Shown one piece after another: positions 13,048 through 25,400 of a stretch of 64,000 nt of DNA. The number at the start of each line of letters is the position of its first letter. The stretch's first letter is position 1. Source of the DNA: Brugia malayi (lineage: Eukaryota; Nematoda; Chromadorea; Rhabditida; Onchocercidae). Location of the stretch: positions 4,335,001 to 4,399,000 of the forward strand of contig NW_025062476.1 in the NCBI RefSeq assembly GCF_000002995.4. Direction: 5' to 3'. Both the position numbers and the translations under genes were made by a program. The notes under the pieces are model-generated. The model did no database searches, was not told the DNA's origin, and saw only the letters and a list, made by a program, of their open reading frames with translations.

Positions 13048-14876
13048 ATGTGTCGATTGAAGAAGAAAAAGGTGAGTATTGCGATCCGAAAATATTTTAA
13101 CTGAAGAAGTAACTGAATAAATTTATTTTATTTCGGAATTTATTTCGAAAATATTTGCTCATCAAGAGAAAGTTATTTAATCGGAAAAAAAAAATGAATT
13201 TCAGAAGCTGTCCGTACCAGCTCTTCCTGTCCAACAATCTAAAGAGAAAGCTATTGTTAGAAATCAAAATGTGCATCGTTGGTTGATACTATAATAACAG
13301 TTATTTTGAGGAATTAAAATTAAAATTGTGAAATAAATTTGATAGAGAAATGGAATTTCAGTTTTGAAAAAAAGAAAAAAAGATAAGTGAAGTTTGAGAA
13401 TTTAGTATTCGGTATGAAAAAAACTTGGATCAACGGTCAAAATTTCTAGGAAAATGAAAAAATGAATGGTAAGATAACAAAAAGTTGGAAGCAAAAATTG
13501 AAGCAAGATGAGCATGTAAAAAAAACTAGTGAACCGGAAAGAAGCCACAGTGAACCGGAAAAGAAATCAGGTGAGAAAGAAAAGAGTGAGAAAGAAAAGG
13601 AGGAGAAGGACAAGAAGGATGCGGAAGAGGAAAAAGGAAGTGACAATGAAAAAAAGGAAAGTGATAAAGAGAATGACGAGAAGGTCTTATCGGTATTTGT
13701 TCATTTTGTATTTTTTGTTTTTAAAAGTATTTGGCTTCTTAAAAAGTATACTTAAAAATATTAATAAATTATTCGGAAAGGATATATGCAATAAGATTTT
13801 TGTTATCTGTTCAGTTCAAGTAGCTATATGTTTAATTAAATGTTTTTTTTTTTTTTTTTGAATTTAGACAAAAAGAGTTCGACAAAAGGATGTAACATTT
13901 GAAAAAGTGGAATAGTACATAATCAATTAACTTTTATTTTTAGAAAAAGAAATTAGTGATAAAAGCACCAAGAGCAATTAAAAAAGCAGATGCTGAAGAT
14001 CCGCAATATCAGGTATAATGAATTTGTTAGCTAGCAAATTTTTAAGATAATTTAAAAGCAAAAAAAATAAAAATGTTGAAAAATGATGATTGCTTCATAA
14101 ATAAAATAAATAATTAATATTACATGTTCAGACACTTGCTGGTTTAAATGATGAAGATTTGTTTGGCAAGGAAAATGATCATAAGCCAAAAAAGAAATTA
14201 GTTATAAAAGCACCGACTGGTTTTAAAAAGGCAAAAGCTGAAGATCCGGAGTATCAGGTAAGTATAATTCAGTTTTTTTTTCCTGAAATGATACTACTAA
14301 TTTTTATTGATCAACGAACCTAGAACTGATGAATGTAAATGAATTGATAAAATGATTTAAATGAATTAATATTCTCTCTGTCTCATACTAAAAACTTTTG
14401 AAATTAGAAATGCTAAGCTTCCCTTTTACGTAGTTTCACTATCTTTTCTGTATAAAATCGATTATAGTTGTTGGAAAAGTCAAATTTGTCCAATTTTGAT
14501 GAAAAATATAATTTGAGCAATGATTTATCTTTCGAAATAGCTTAACGATAAAAATATGTTCGACTTATTCCAACAAAAATGCTTAGGGAAAGAAATTAGA
14601 AACTAATTAAATTTTCCTCAAAGTTTATCATCAGATGTATATTTTTGGCTATTTTTTTTCAGAATTTGTGGTTTTTCAGGGGAAAAAAAAAATGATATTT
14701 TTTAATAGTTCATAAATTAATCAATAGTTTATCTATTAGTGGATTCTATCAGATGTGTTTTTCTTTTTCTAATGTTTAAATGAAAATTAAAAGGAAGTGA
14801 AGTAAAGCTGTGACATTTTTTGCAGACACTTGCTGGTCTAAACAATGACTTATTTGACGTGGAATTTAAAAAATGA
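13048..14876 (+). CDS. Unrecognised Lys/Glu-rich protein with two C-terminal modules
   Basis: Proposed exons 13048-13071, 13205-13255, 13450-13683, 13868-13906, 13944-14012, 14132-14257 and 14826-14876, all joined in phase 0, give 197 aa. The last five are well supported; the first two are inferred from phase and splice sites. The middle is a highly charged Lys/Glu run (about residues 45-100), probably disordered or coiled coil. Two modules follow that share the pattern KKLVIKAP-x3-KKAxAEDPxYQTLAGLNxDLF. Both are cut by an intron after the YQ pair, so the second arose by duplication including its intron. I do not recognise the family. The basic-acidic make-up suggests a nucleic-acid or chromatin partner, but that is only inference. 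It is encoded divergently from PUS10. Confidence 0.75.
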
Positions 14877-15825
14877 AAACTGAAATGGCAAAAAAAAAGA
14901 ATGAGCGAAAAAAGCTTAATGTTTGTGCGCTACAGATACTTTCGTAGAATTGAAAAAAAAAAAGTCCTCATTTGTGAATTCTATTCTATGTTAGCTTAAT
15001 ATAATACATTTTTTTTTTAAATCATGATAAAAATAAATCTTTATGAAGTATTTAAATATAAAAATAAAAAATATAAAATTAGTTTCACAAATTTTTGATA
15101 ATTTGATAAACAAATGAATTAGTTTTTCAAATTCTCTTTGCTATATTACTAATTTTATTTCATCTCATAATGTTATAATTATGCTCAATAAATAATGAAG
15201 AATTGTATCACTTCAACAGACGATGCAATATTACTGAATGTGTCGTTGTTTACTTGCAGGTATGTCAACTAACACTAAATTTCGTTCTTCATTGTGGAAC
15301 CAAAAAATAAATATTTCTGTTTAAAAAAAAAAAGAAAAAAACCTTTCTTGACATTAACAAGAGGATTGAACTTTAGAATAGGTAGTTGTTTAACAATTTT
15401 TTTTTTCTTGTAACGGTTTTATTGAAATAGTAAGAATAGGTATTGTTTGAACTTTGAACTTTCATTTATTCAACACTCAGATAACTTAATTGCGAATTTG
15501 ATAGTGGTGTTTATTAAATAAAGATGTTTAATTTGGAGTATACATCATCGTCACTAAAAAATGGTCTCAATTTGTAAAACTTTTTGGTTGAAGATTTTAT
15601 TTCACTAAATGTTGCCATTGTTTTGATTTATTGATGACAATGCCTACAATATTTAATGCATAATATTTATTTATTATTTTTATTTTTTCTTAATTTTTTT
15701 TTGCTTAACATTTATGAAACATGCAATTTAATAAGATATAAACAATTACATTTGGGTAATATTTCATTAAAACAGATAGCAAATACTGATTTGCTTCAGA
15801 ACCATAATAATTTATATGTAGACAA

Positions 15826-15883
<58 letters not shown>

Positions 15884-16427
15884 CGCGTTGACTTGTCAAT
15901 TAATTTACAGGTAAATTCGCAAATTTCAGACATTTCGATACAATAACTAGCTTACCCTATCTTATACATGTTATCAATTTAAAAAAGTTGCATTAAAAAA
16001 AATGATTTTATTAAAAAGTTACATTAGGATTAGCAGCAACACCAAATGTATTAGAATGAAGAATTAAAACTTTCACCAAATTCGGTCATTTTTGAAAAAA
16101 TCCTCTCATCAAAAAAGTATATGGAATAGTTTATTTGATGGCTAACATAAGTTATTTGACATTTCAAAGGTAAAAGCTGAACCTATCACTTCAAATAGGC
16201 ATTGAATTTTTGGCCGAAATAAGTCGAAAGTACAGATGAAGTATGGAAATTAAATCATATTCTGAGTGTATAATTGTTCTATGCATCAAAACTTATTCTT
16301 CATTTCATCCTTAGCTAAAAAAATGAGTTAATCGAATTGAATCGAACTAGTTATATCAGTTTTATCAACCCTTAATATTGAATATTTCAAAAGAATCAGT
16401 TTAGAAAAAATAGAAAATTTGAACAAA
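14877..16427. other. Intergenic DNA between two convergent genes
   Basis: This 1.55-kb stretch separates the stop of the two-module gene from the stop of the minus-strand nucleotidase gene. It holds a TA microsatellite (15829-15879) and poly-A/T runs. The 96-codon frame at 15656-15946 translates the microsatellite into an Ile-Tyr repeat and is not a gene. Confidence 0.6.
15821..15897. repeat. TA microsatellite inside an 8-bp inverted repeat
   Basis: About 25 TA units (15829-15879) lie between GACAAGTC (15821-15828) and its exact reverse complement GACTTGTC (15890-15897). The TA run is self-complementary, so the whole block could extrude as one long hairpin. Confidence 0.8.
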
Positions 16428-16651
16428 TTATTGTGATTCTGAAGATGTCTGTTCATCACTGTTCACTTCATTTAAAATTTCTTCTTCAGTAGTTGCTGCA
16501 GTATCATCCTGAACATGTGGTATTGTTTCAATATCCTTTCCTGAATGAAAATTTTTTCTTCGACCTATAATATAATAACAAATTTTGACTTTTTTTTTGA
16601 ATAGAAAAGTAAGAATAATTTGTGATGAGACAATTTTCTACTTTAATCTAT

Positions 16652-16684
<33 letters not shown>

Positions 16685-19600
16685 CTTTAAATAAAAATTG
16701 TTAATATAAAATCAGGGGGAAAAAAGTGCCATCATTAAATTAATTTACTAAAATAATTTATTAAAAAGTATCATATTTTACAACATTTAATTAATTTACT
16801 AGTTCCGCTTGATGCTAACGATGCTTTCTTTTCGCGAATACATTTGTCGGCATTCACTTCATGTGGCATTAAAGTCATTGGAGCACGAAAAAAGTAGAAA
16901 AGTGGATAGTAAAGTAAATTATAACAACTGGAAGAGTAAAGATCTGCAAATCGTTCCACCTAAAAATTAAAAAAGTTTGAAAATAGTTACTCATCAATCA
17001 AAATTTTATTCATTTTTCTTTTAAAAAGCAAATTTGAAATTTAATTTGAAAAAAAAAAAAAAAAACGAACAATCGCTCAACCTAACCTGTGATGCAAAAA
17101 ATGTAGTGCGTGGTCCACTTCGAAATAGCGAACCCATTTTACTATAATAATTATCCATTTCTTGAGTTCTTTCCTGTAAAAAAGAAATAACAAGTCTAAC
17201 ATGCTTAAATTTCTGTATTTCAAAAATTAGAGAAAAGTAGATAGGAAGAAATTTAGAATAAATTGATAAATTGCTATTTATACTACCCGAATTTGAATGT
17301 TTCCTTCTTGAATAATTGACTGAGCAGAAGTAATATTTATTTGATTGTACATCGCTTCAACTTGTTTAGTTAATTCGACCACTTTTTCGAATAAATCATG
17401 CCGTTGTGACCAAATGGATATTTCTTTTACTAGTTCAGGTATCACAAGAAATGTACGCCATCCTTTTCAATGGAATTCAATTTAATAAAATTCATTTCAA
17501 TTTCGTTACAGTAATATCTAATTCAACGATATTTCAACTTCATTCTTACTAATTGTATTTACTAGAAGAGAAGTTTAAAGCATAAAGAATAAATAGCAGA
17601 TAAAGTGAAACTAAATAAATTAACTCAATATATTAAATCAATTTCTATATTAAATTTGTCAAATGAAGGAATAAAGATGAGTATGTTCATATTATTAGCG
17701 ATTACTTCGGGTTACTATTACTTTGATAGAAAGCTCACAAGTTTTATCTTGCCAGACTAAAAGTAAACCTTTTGTTTTTTTTGATTTAAGTACATCACCA
17801 AAGATGTGATCACCAATATACAATACTTCTCTGTCACGAGCATTAAATAGTCGACGAAAATCATCTGAATTTCCTAAAAAAAAATTAACCAAAAATTTTG
17901 ATTGAAATGGAAAAGTTTTTAAAATATTTAATTCATAATTTAATTTACATTTCATTCTTCAAGATGATAACAGTTGAAGTATGCTAGCAATTATAGTAAG
18001 GCTTAAATAAGCCACAAGGAAATATTACTTTAAGAATTAGCTTAAATTTTTGAATATTGAATTTGTTTCGACCATGAAAATTATGTTTATATTATGAAAA
18101 TAATTTTTGGAAAAAATATGGACAATTTTTTTTTTTGTTTAAATAAACAAATAATTTTATTTAGAGAACATACCGCCAGCATAAACATCACCCTTTTTAA
18201 GTAATCCTTGATGCACTCCAATTTTAGGCGTTCCTGTTTCGGTGTCAATTTGTCGAAAAACGGTACCTTTCATGAACCATAATGGTTTTTTTGCATCAAC
18301 AATTGAAACATCAAAGTATGATGTCCAATCCGATCCAATCAAATAGCTTAATACTCCCTAAATATTATTCAAAAAAATAAAATTTTGTAAAACTACAAAC
18401 AATCATTCATAGGAATAAAAAACGCAGAAAATAACTTAATATAAACGTAAGTATAACTTAACACAAACATTAGTATAACTTAATATAAACATAAGTATAA
18501 CTTAATACAAACATTAGTATAACTTAATACAAACATAAGTATAACTTAAACAAACATTAGTATAACTATAATTGCTGTTAGTTAGGAGAAATGTTCGTCC
18601 TCCATGAGCATTAATTAATTGCAGAAGCGGTTTGATTCGATTATCTTTGATAATATATTTGTCCAAATTTTGCAAAACATCAGTTTTTAGTGAGCTCTTA
18701 AAACAATAAATGTTAATGAAAGCCAAAAATGGTTAAATTTTAATATTGAAATGAAAAAATTAGTGTAATACATTTATATACAATATGTTTTAAGTAAGAG
18801 CCATATTTGAGACTTTAAAAAAAAATTCATTAAAATGTTTAATTTCACAGGTAACCTAAAATTATCAAAATTTATCAAAGTATTTGCAAAGAAAAAAAAA
18901 ACAAAAGCATTAATAAAAGAGTTAAAAATTTTAAAAATGATTTAAACGCTAAAAAATCAAAAAATGCATACATCATTATGAACATAATTGACGGCGCTTA
19001 GAACATCTTCAGCAAGCGATTTATAGGATATTATTGTATCACCGTTTCGAACACCTGTGCCATCACTGGTTCTGCAAATTAAATATTTCAATGAATTTGT
19101 AGAAGGACTTTACAACAGATAGATCAAAGAACTCAAATCATATCTTTAACAAAATGAGAGAAATTAATAAACAAGTGGTTATTTTTGTCTTTAAACTAAC
19201 AAATCACTTTTGCTTAGTAAATTGTTAACTTTCAGATATTATTTCTGCCAAAGTAAAACACTATTCTTCGCTTTAGTTTCTTTTGCTCAGAAGAAGAAGA
19301 ATCATTAACAATCATCAAAAAATTTTTTTCAAATAGATCTTATGAAGAGTCTGCATTAAATACATACTAAATTGATTGAGAAATAATTATCCATCAGGAA
19401 ATCCGGAAATTAAATTTTACGAATGCAATTTTTGAAAATTTAGCGAATCTCAATATAACTACTTCATATCTTCTGAACGAAGATGTAAATATATTGCATA
19501 TGGATAATATATTAGTTAACTTTTCAAAAAATCATTCGTTAAACATTTTTTTTTTTCATGAAAGAAATATGTAATTTATTATTATTATCAAAAAAAAAAA

Positions 19601-21542
19601 AAAAATATGTGATATTATTATCAAAGATAACGGAAAAAAAATTAAAGACCGGAAAAATTTATCTAATTAAAGATTATTTTTCGAGTGGTATTTGTTAAAT
19701 AACCATGAATAAAATAATTTTAAATTGCTAGACAGCTAAGAAAATAACTCATTGAATAAATATAAATGAAATGATGGAGAATAAAAGTTCCGTTAATTCA
19801 ATTTAATTTTCTTTTTTTTTTTGTGTCTATTTATCTGGAAATTCATCTCTACCTATATCAAATTCATTGCTACACATACTGAAATTAGAAAATGATTACA
19901 AAGAAATAATTGCAATTTGAAAAAAAAATGAGCTAAGTATATCAGATTTCTAAGGCAATATTTTCTTTCTAAATTAATAACATCTCTTATTTAATTTAAT
20001 AAAAAAAAGTGCCAAATTAAATATTAAAAAAATTCCTTCTTTTTTTTTCAAATAATTACTTTCTGTTTTACCTTTCATAGTTTTTGTGATTGTCGAAATA
20101 ATGAATAAGTGTAGTAAGTACATAGGTATGAGCTATATCAAATAATGAATTCATCACCAGGACATTTTCCAAATGTCTCAATGAGATGAATTTATTGGGA
20201 TAATGCTTCTTGATATCCGATCTATGACAATTTGTTAAATTTTCTAATTAATTTTTTACTTACTTATGCTACATCAGTTCCATAGCAGTTAAAAAAAAAA
20301 AGAAAATTTGCATATCGATTACTGAGAATAAAACAACAAAAGCTACGAATTCACCGACGAAGATAATTATAGCCATGTATTCCGACCAGAATGTTACCAA
20401 ATCCATCAACTTTTAGCAAATTACCAAAAGTTCGATCAAACCATAAACCTATAAAGAATTGCTAATCTTGTAAAATTAAAAAATATCAAAAAATAACGAG
20501 TCCAAAAATGCAATAATGCTTGATTTTGCATGATATCATAGTCTTTGATCTCCTTAATGAAATGAATTTTTATTGATAATTAGTAATTCATTGATATCTG
20601 ATTGTTTTTCAAGTTTTATTTGAAGAAATTACCACGAATAACAAAATCTTGTTCATATGGAAAGCAACGTAATTGTTCAGGATAACCGAGTAGTATCAAA
20701 CGATTGATAATATTGCTATAGAGCAAGATATCATATTCTGGTGATTTGTAAACTAAAAAATATTTATATTGACACAAAATCAAATATAAAATTGAATTAA
20801 AATCACACTAAAATGTCTTATCAGATTGTGACATAGAATTCGAGAATTGTTTAGTGATCTAATGAAGAAAAAGTTCCTAAAATCATATATTTCTATTGCA
20901 AGATCTAATTCATATCAAATCTAATAATTATCAGCAGATTAAGCTCGATGAAAAAATTTTTAAATCTTTCATTAAAAAAAAAAAGTCAATTTAACAATTC
21001 AATATTTAATTTTTAATTTCTACTCATTCAGTTACTTGCTAATGTGAAATCCATATCAAATCCATAATATCGAATTTTTTGAAGATATACTGATCGATTA
21101 GCAAAGACTCTAAAATAAAAATGAAAATATTCTACTGGATGAACAATATACTTATTATATTCAAAATTAAATACATTTTTTTTATTTTCCTTTATTTTTT
21201 TACCTTCGTTGTCTTGGTGGTATTTCATTTTAGGCATTAAAATTCTAGCACAATCGATAAAATATGCTTAAATAAGTATTGTATTGCTACAATAAAGAAT
21301 AATACTAACTGATATTCTTGGAACTTGTGCTGTTATCAAGAATTTATCACTTTTTTTGTTATCATTCCATTATCATATAATTATCATCAGCTAATAGTAT
21401 TACTAAAAATAAACTGAAATGATTACTGCTTGCATGGATCATTCTCAGAAGCCCTCAAATCCATTCCGACTTTAGCGCTCTTAGCAGAAGTTTGCGCAAG
21501 ATTAGCATTTTTACCATCGTTCAATTTTTCACTTTTCTGCAT
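16428..21542 (-). CDS. NT5C2: Cytosolic purine 5'-nucleotidase (HAD family), complete
   Basis: Hydrolyses IMP, GMP and related purine nucleotides to nucleosides in the cytosol. Exons in transcript order: 21542-21427, 21244-21204, 21107-21036, 20752-20633, 20448-20355, 20221-20072, 19071-18972, 18696-18556, 18357-18174, 17873-17769, 17462-17287, 17173-17087, 16959-16800, 16564-16428; 560 aa against 561 in human. HAD motif I is FDMDFTLA with nucleophile Asp70 and acid Asp72. Motif II sits in FLLTNSNY, and motif IV is YIGDHIFGD followed by the conserved Lys pair. The C-terminal FRSG and LLYYP blocks match the human enzyme. The acidic tail is shorter than in mammals. Exons 1-2 and the acceptor of exon 3 (21107 rather than 21109) are inferred from phase alone. 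A tandem repeat overlaps the donor of the exon ending at 18556. Confidence 0.95.
18431..18560. repeat. 22-bp tandem repeat overlapping a splice donor
   Basis: About six units of the form GTATAACTTAATACAAACATTA run from 18431 to 18560, alternating between ATTA and ATAA endings, so the true period may be 44. The last unit lies across the 5' splice site of the nucleotidase exon ending at 18556. On the minus strand each ATTA unit repeats the junction ACTAAT/GTTTGT, giving extra donor-like sites at steps of about 43 bp into the intron. Confidence 0.9.
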
Positions 21543-22415
21543 TCAAATTTTTTTGAAGTTGAATTCTGAAAATCTTTTAAATATATTTTAATTTAAATTT
21601 CATAAACTTCAATCTAGACAAAAATTGTCTTTGAAATACAAAGTATTATTTTTTTTTTTAAAGTTTTAAGAGTAGTTTTTGCCCGTTGCCAATTTATTCT
21701 ACTGATATTCTCGGAAGTTATACTTGATATCTATCTTATAGATATCAAATTTGTCTTTTGCTCTTCTCTCTCAATATTTAAGATAACATTTTTTGAAAAA
21801 AAAAAAAAAAAATGAAATTGAGGGTAGTTAGAAATTCCAAACAATAGAATATAACTTCAAGTTTTCAATAAATTAGGATGAATTTTTAAAAAATTGAAAA
21901 GTGTCTGCTGTATTTTTATTTTATCCATCGTCTTCAAGCTACTTTTGAAGCTAGACTATTGTAATAATTTTTTATTTCTCTTCAAAACTGTTTTTAAAAC
22001 ATCTGTATCGGAATTTTTTCCAATAATGTAACTCGGCCAAGAAAAATTGCAGCTGTCAAAGCAAAAAGCCAAACCGAAAAATCTTCTAAAAGCAACTAGA
22101 AATGAATTCATTCATAAGAAATGATTTTTTTTTTTTTTTAATGAATGACTAAAAATTTGAATATTGCGAGATATGCGGTATTTAAAGCTACAAATTAAAA
22201 GAAAAAAAACACTAATATTGAATTATTTCATTTCATTTAAATACTTATTTTATTTTTTTCTGTTATGAAGCAATTTGTTTGTCTGTGATAAGCGCCAGAA
22301 TAATTTCGAATAAAAATTTGTATGTCTACATATTTTACAAAACAAAATTACACAGGATTATTTTCAAATTCCAATTGTTCAAATACAATTTTGAATATGT
22401 CACAAAATATTACAA
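21543..22415. other. Spacer between TTC26 stop and nucleotidase start
   Basis: About 870 bp on the minus strand between the TTC26 stop and the nucleotidase start. A good acceptor (GATTTTCAG, minus strand, ending at 21566) lies about 22 nt upstream of the nucleotidase ATG and is a likely spliced-leader site. The rest is poly-A/T-rich with nothing else recognisable. Confidence 0.5.
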
Positions 22416-25400
22416 TTAGAAATCACAATTCAAATTACTTCTTCGGATGTATTTTCGGATGATATTAGCAATATATTCAACCTGTGGATGTGTACTCCTT
22501 TCTAACAAAATCATCGCTTCACGAAGATGATCACTAAAATATACTTTTTACTGAAATTTGATTCCATTCAATAAAAAGTATGAATAAATTTATTATCATC
22601 AATTAGATGAACACTTAAAGATAAGCGAAAATTTCTAGACAAAAGTGAGATTTAAGAGGATTTGCGATTATAAGCTGTGTCTAAATAGCATTTTATTACA
22701 TTTTAAAGTAGAGAATTAATGGTACAAAATTAGCTTTTAATGAAATATTACATTGCTTATTTAGAGATGTCAAAAATAAGACAAACCAAAAAAGTTCATT
22801 TTTTTCTTCTACTTTTGCAGAAGTTTGTTGAAATTTAATCAATGATAGCAATTTAAGAGTGTCCATTTTTTTGCTCGCAATTAATTTCACTTCCCTAACT
22901 TTTGCATATATTAAATTTGCCTTCTGTTTTCTTTTTTTTTTTTTCTTCAATATTTTAAGATAACATTAAAAAACTAAAAAAAAAAAAGATACTAACAGTG
23001 GCGCTTTTTGTTCTACCACCAATTTGAACACTCCAATAATAGCTCCACGTTTACCTTCCCAATATTCAGGATTTGGTTCAGTTATCTCCATGGAATCAAA
23101 AGATTTTGCTGAGTACAAGTAATCACCAATCTTAATAACTATCATAGTATATCTATTGGTAATCTCTATTAATTATTACTAATTTTAGTTGACATAATGT
23201 CCAATTTCAGAAATTTTAAATTGCAACAACATCTACCCATTTTTCTTACTGTTATATGCGAATATATCTTGTTTAAATCTTTTTTTCTCTTTTTTTGAAA
23301 AAAAAAACAATCAAAAAGATATACTCTATAACAATCATTCGCAATTATAGATAATAGTTGAAAGCTATCATCACAATTCTTCACTTTTCCATACATTTCC
23401 CAAGCTAAGTCACTCTTACCATTTTGAATATCTAAAAACGATGTCAAATCGAAATAACCATAAATTACAATTTTCTCTTACAAATATTTTTCAAATTTCA
23501 AACTAATCATTGATGTAAACAAAAAGCTCGTAGAAGATGCAAACAATTTCGACCTACTATTTTTCGGTAAATAATTTTAATTTCCTAATTAATTCCAACG
23601 TAAAGATAAATTATTAGAGAAAGAATAATAAATACATAAGAAAATTAATATAGTAATATTTGAAGTGAAAAGAAAGGAGGAAAAAACAAACAAGCACGAG
23701 CAAGGCTAAGAAAATATGCTGGCTTTAGTCTCAATTCTTCGTCTACAACCAACAATAAGCTAGTTTCAGCTTTTAAGCTATTACCACAGGCTAATAAAGC
23801 TTGGCCAATGTTGAAATTAAATGTATCGTCATCGTGAAAATAAGTCTAAAAAGGGATGGAAAATGATAGATATGTTAATCTTTTCTTTTCAATTTGTAAA
23901 ACATACAAACATACAAAAACATATTACAACTCTTTAAAACTTGAATTCAAATAAGTTTAAGCTAAATTCAAATTGGATTCAAATAAATATACCTTGATTG
24001 AGTCCAAATAAACGAGCACTTCGTCAAATTGATTGTTTAAAAAGTAAGAGGACGCCATAGCTTGTCGGCCAGTAATTGTATCTGTTAAAAAAAAAAACTT
24101 ATAAAATACGCATAAGAACCAATTTAATTATATTTAAAAATGGAAAGACTTGAAAATTTCAAAGTACAATTCATAAAACATACATACCACATTCAGCAGC
24201 CGATTTGCCAACTATACTGAAATATTCTTGCGCTTCGTTCAAATGTTTCTTCCGTAATTAGAATTAAACATAATGAGAAAAATGGAAACTTTTTTCTCAA
24301 ACAAAGTTTGAAATAAAATTTAATTCCTTGAGATGAAATATGAAGCACACCCGGTTGAAATCTAAAAGTTCAAATAAAATATTAGAACTTACAGATTTCT
24401 TTTGATAACCAATGATACAGTAAGTAATTGCTTTCAGAAGGTATTCAATTGAATGTTGTGAAATCATATTGTTTACCAGATCAAATGCTTCTTCTATTTC
24501 ACCTATAAAATTAATCATTAAAAATTTTAAGAAGACTTTATGCTTGATTTGCAAAGGAAAAATTTTGAAAATAGCTGTGAACAAAATTTTACCTCTTCTA
24601 ATGGATCATTCTCATTTAATTTGTTAATTCAATTTATATATCAATATGTTATGCAATTCGATTTAATAACCTTCGATTTCTACATTAATTTTAACATCGA
24701 GCAACAAAATTATAAACGTTAACTCAGATCATATCAGAAAAATTGCAAAAATTATTTATTAATAAAGTAAATTTCTTATTTTGTCTTTTATTTATATCCT
24801 TTCCTTTTTCCTATGTTTTCTTTTCTGCAGCCTTTTTCAAATTTTCCTTCTGTTCACAAACATTTCAATCATTTTCACAAATCTCGAACACAGATCCAAA
24901 CAAAGTGTTATTAAAATTCTAGCCCGAAATGTCTAACGTATAGAAGAAAATTGCATTTAAAGAATAATTTAATTTAATAATTTAAGCAAAATAAAATGTT
25001 CTATTCTTTTTACAGAAATATATTATTGCAAAAAATGAGATGATAACAATTAAAATGTATAATCAAAATAAAATTTATTTCTTTTTAAACGGAAAATTAT
25101 CAAATTCAGTCTTACTTTAGGTAAATATTCATTGATGGTGAATTTAGAATCAAAATTTACCTCTTTTTAAATAGAAAATTATCAAATTCAATCTTGCTTC
25201 AGGCAAAGTATCCATTAATGGTGGAAAGACTTGAAGTGCTGCATTTCCGTCATAAAAGACGACCTAAACAAGTGGATGTTTAAGAAAGTTCAAGAAAAAT
25301 TTTGTTTTAATGATTAAAAGATTTAAAATTTAAGAAAGATTATTAAAAAAAAAAAATTATTCATATAAGTAGCAAACAAACCGTATTGTGGGAAATGAGA

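Noticed and set aside
13529..13861. 110-codon Arg/Lys-rich frame on the plus strand
   Set aside because: It is the shifted frame of the Lys/Glu-rich exon of the two-module gene and runs on into its intron.
15656..15946. 96-codon open frame on the plus strand
   Set aside because: Much of it is the translated TA microsatellite (Ile-Tyr repeat), with no coding features outside it.
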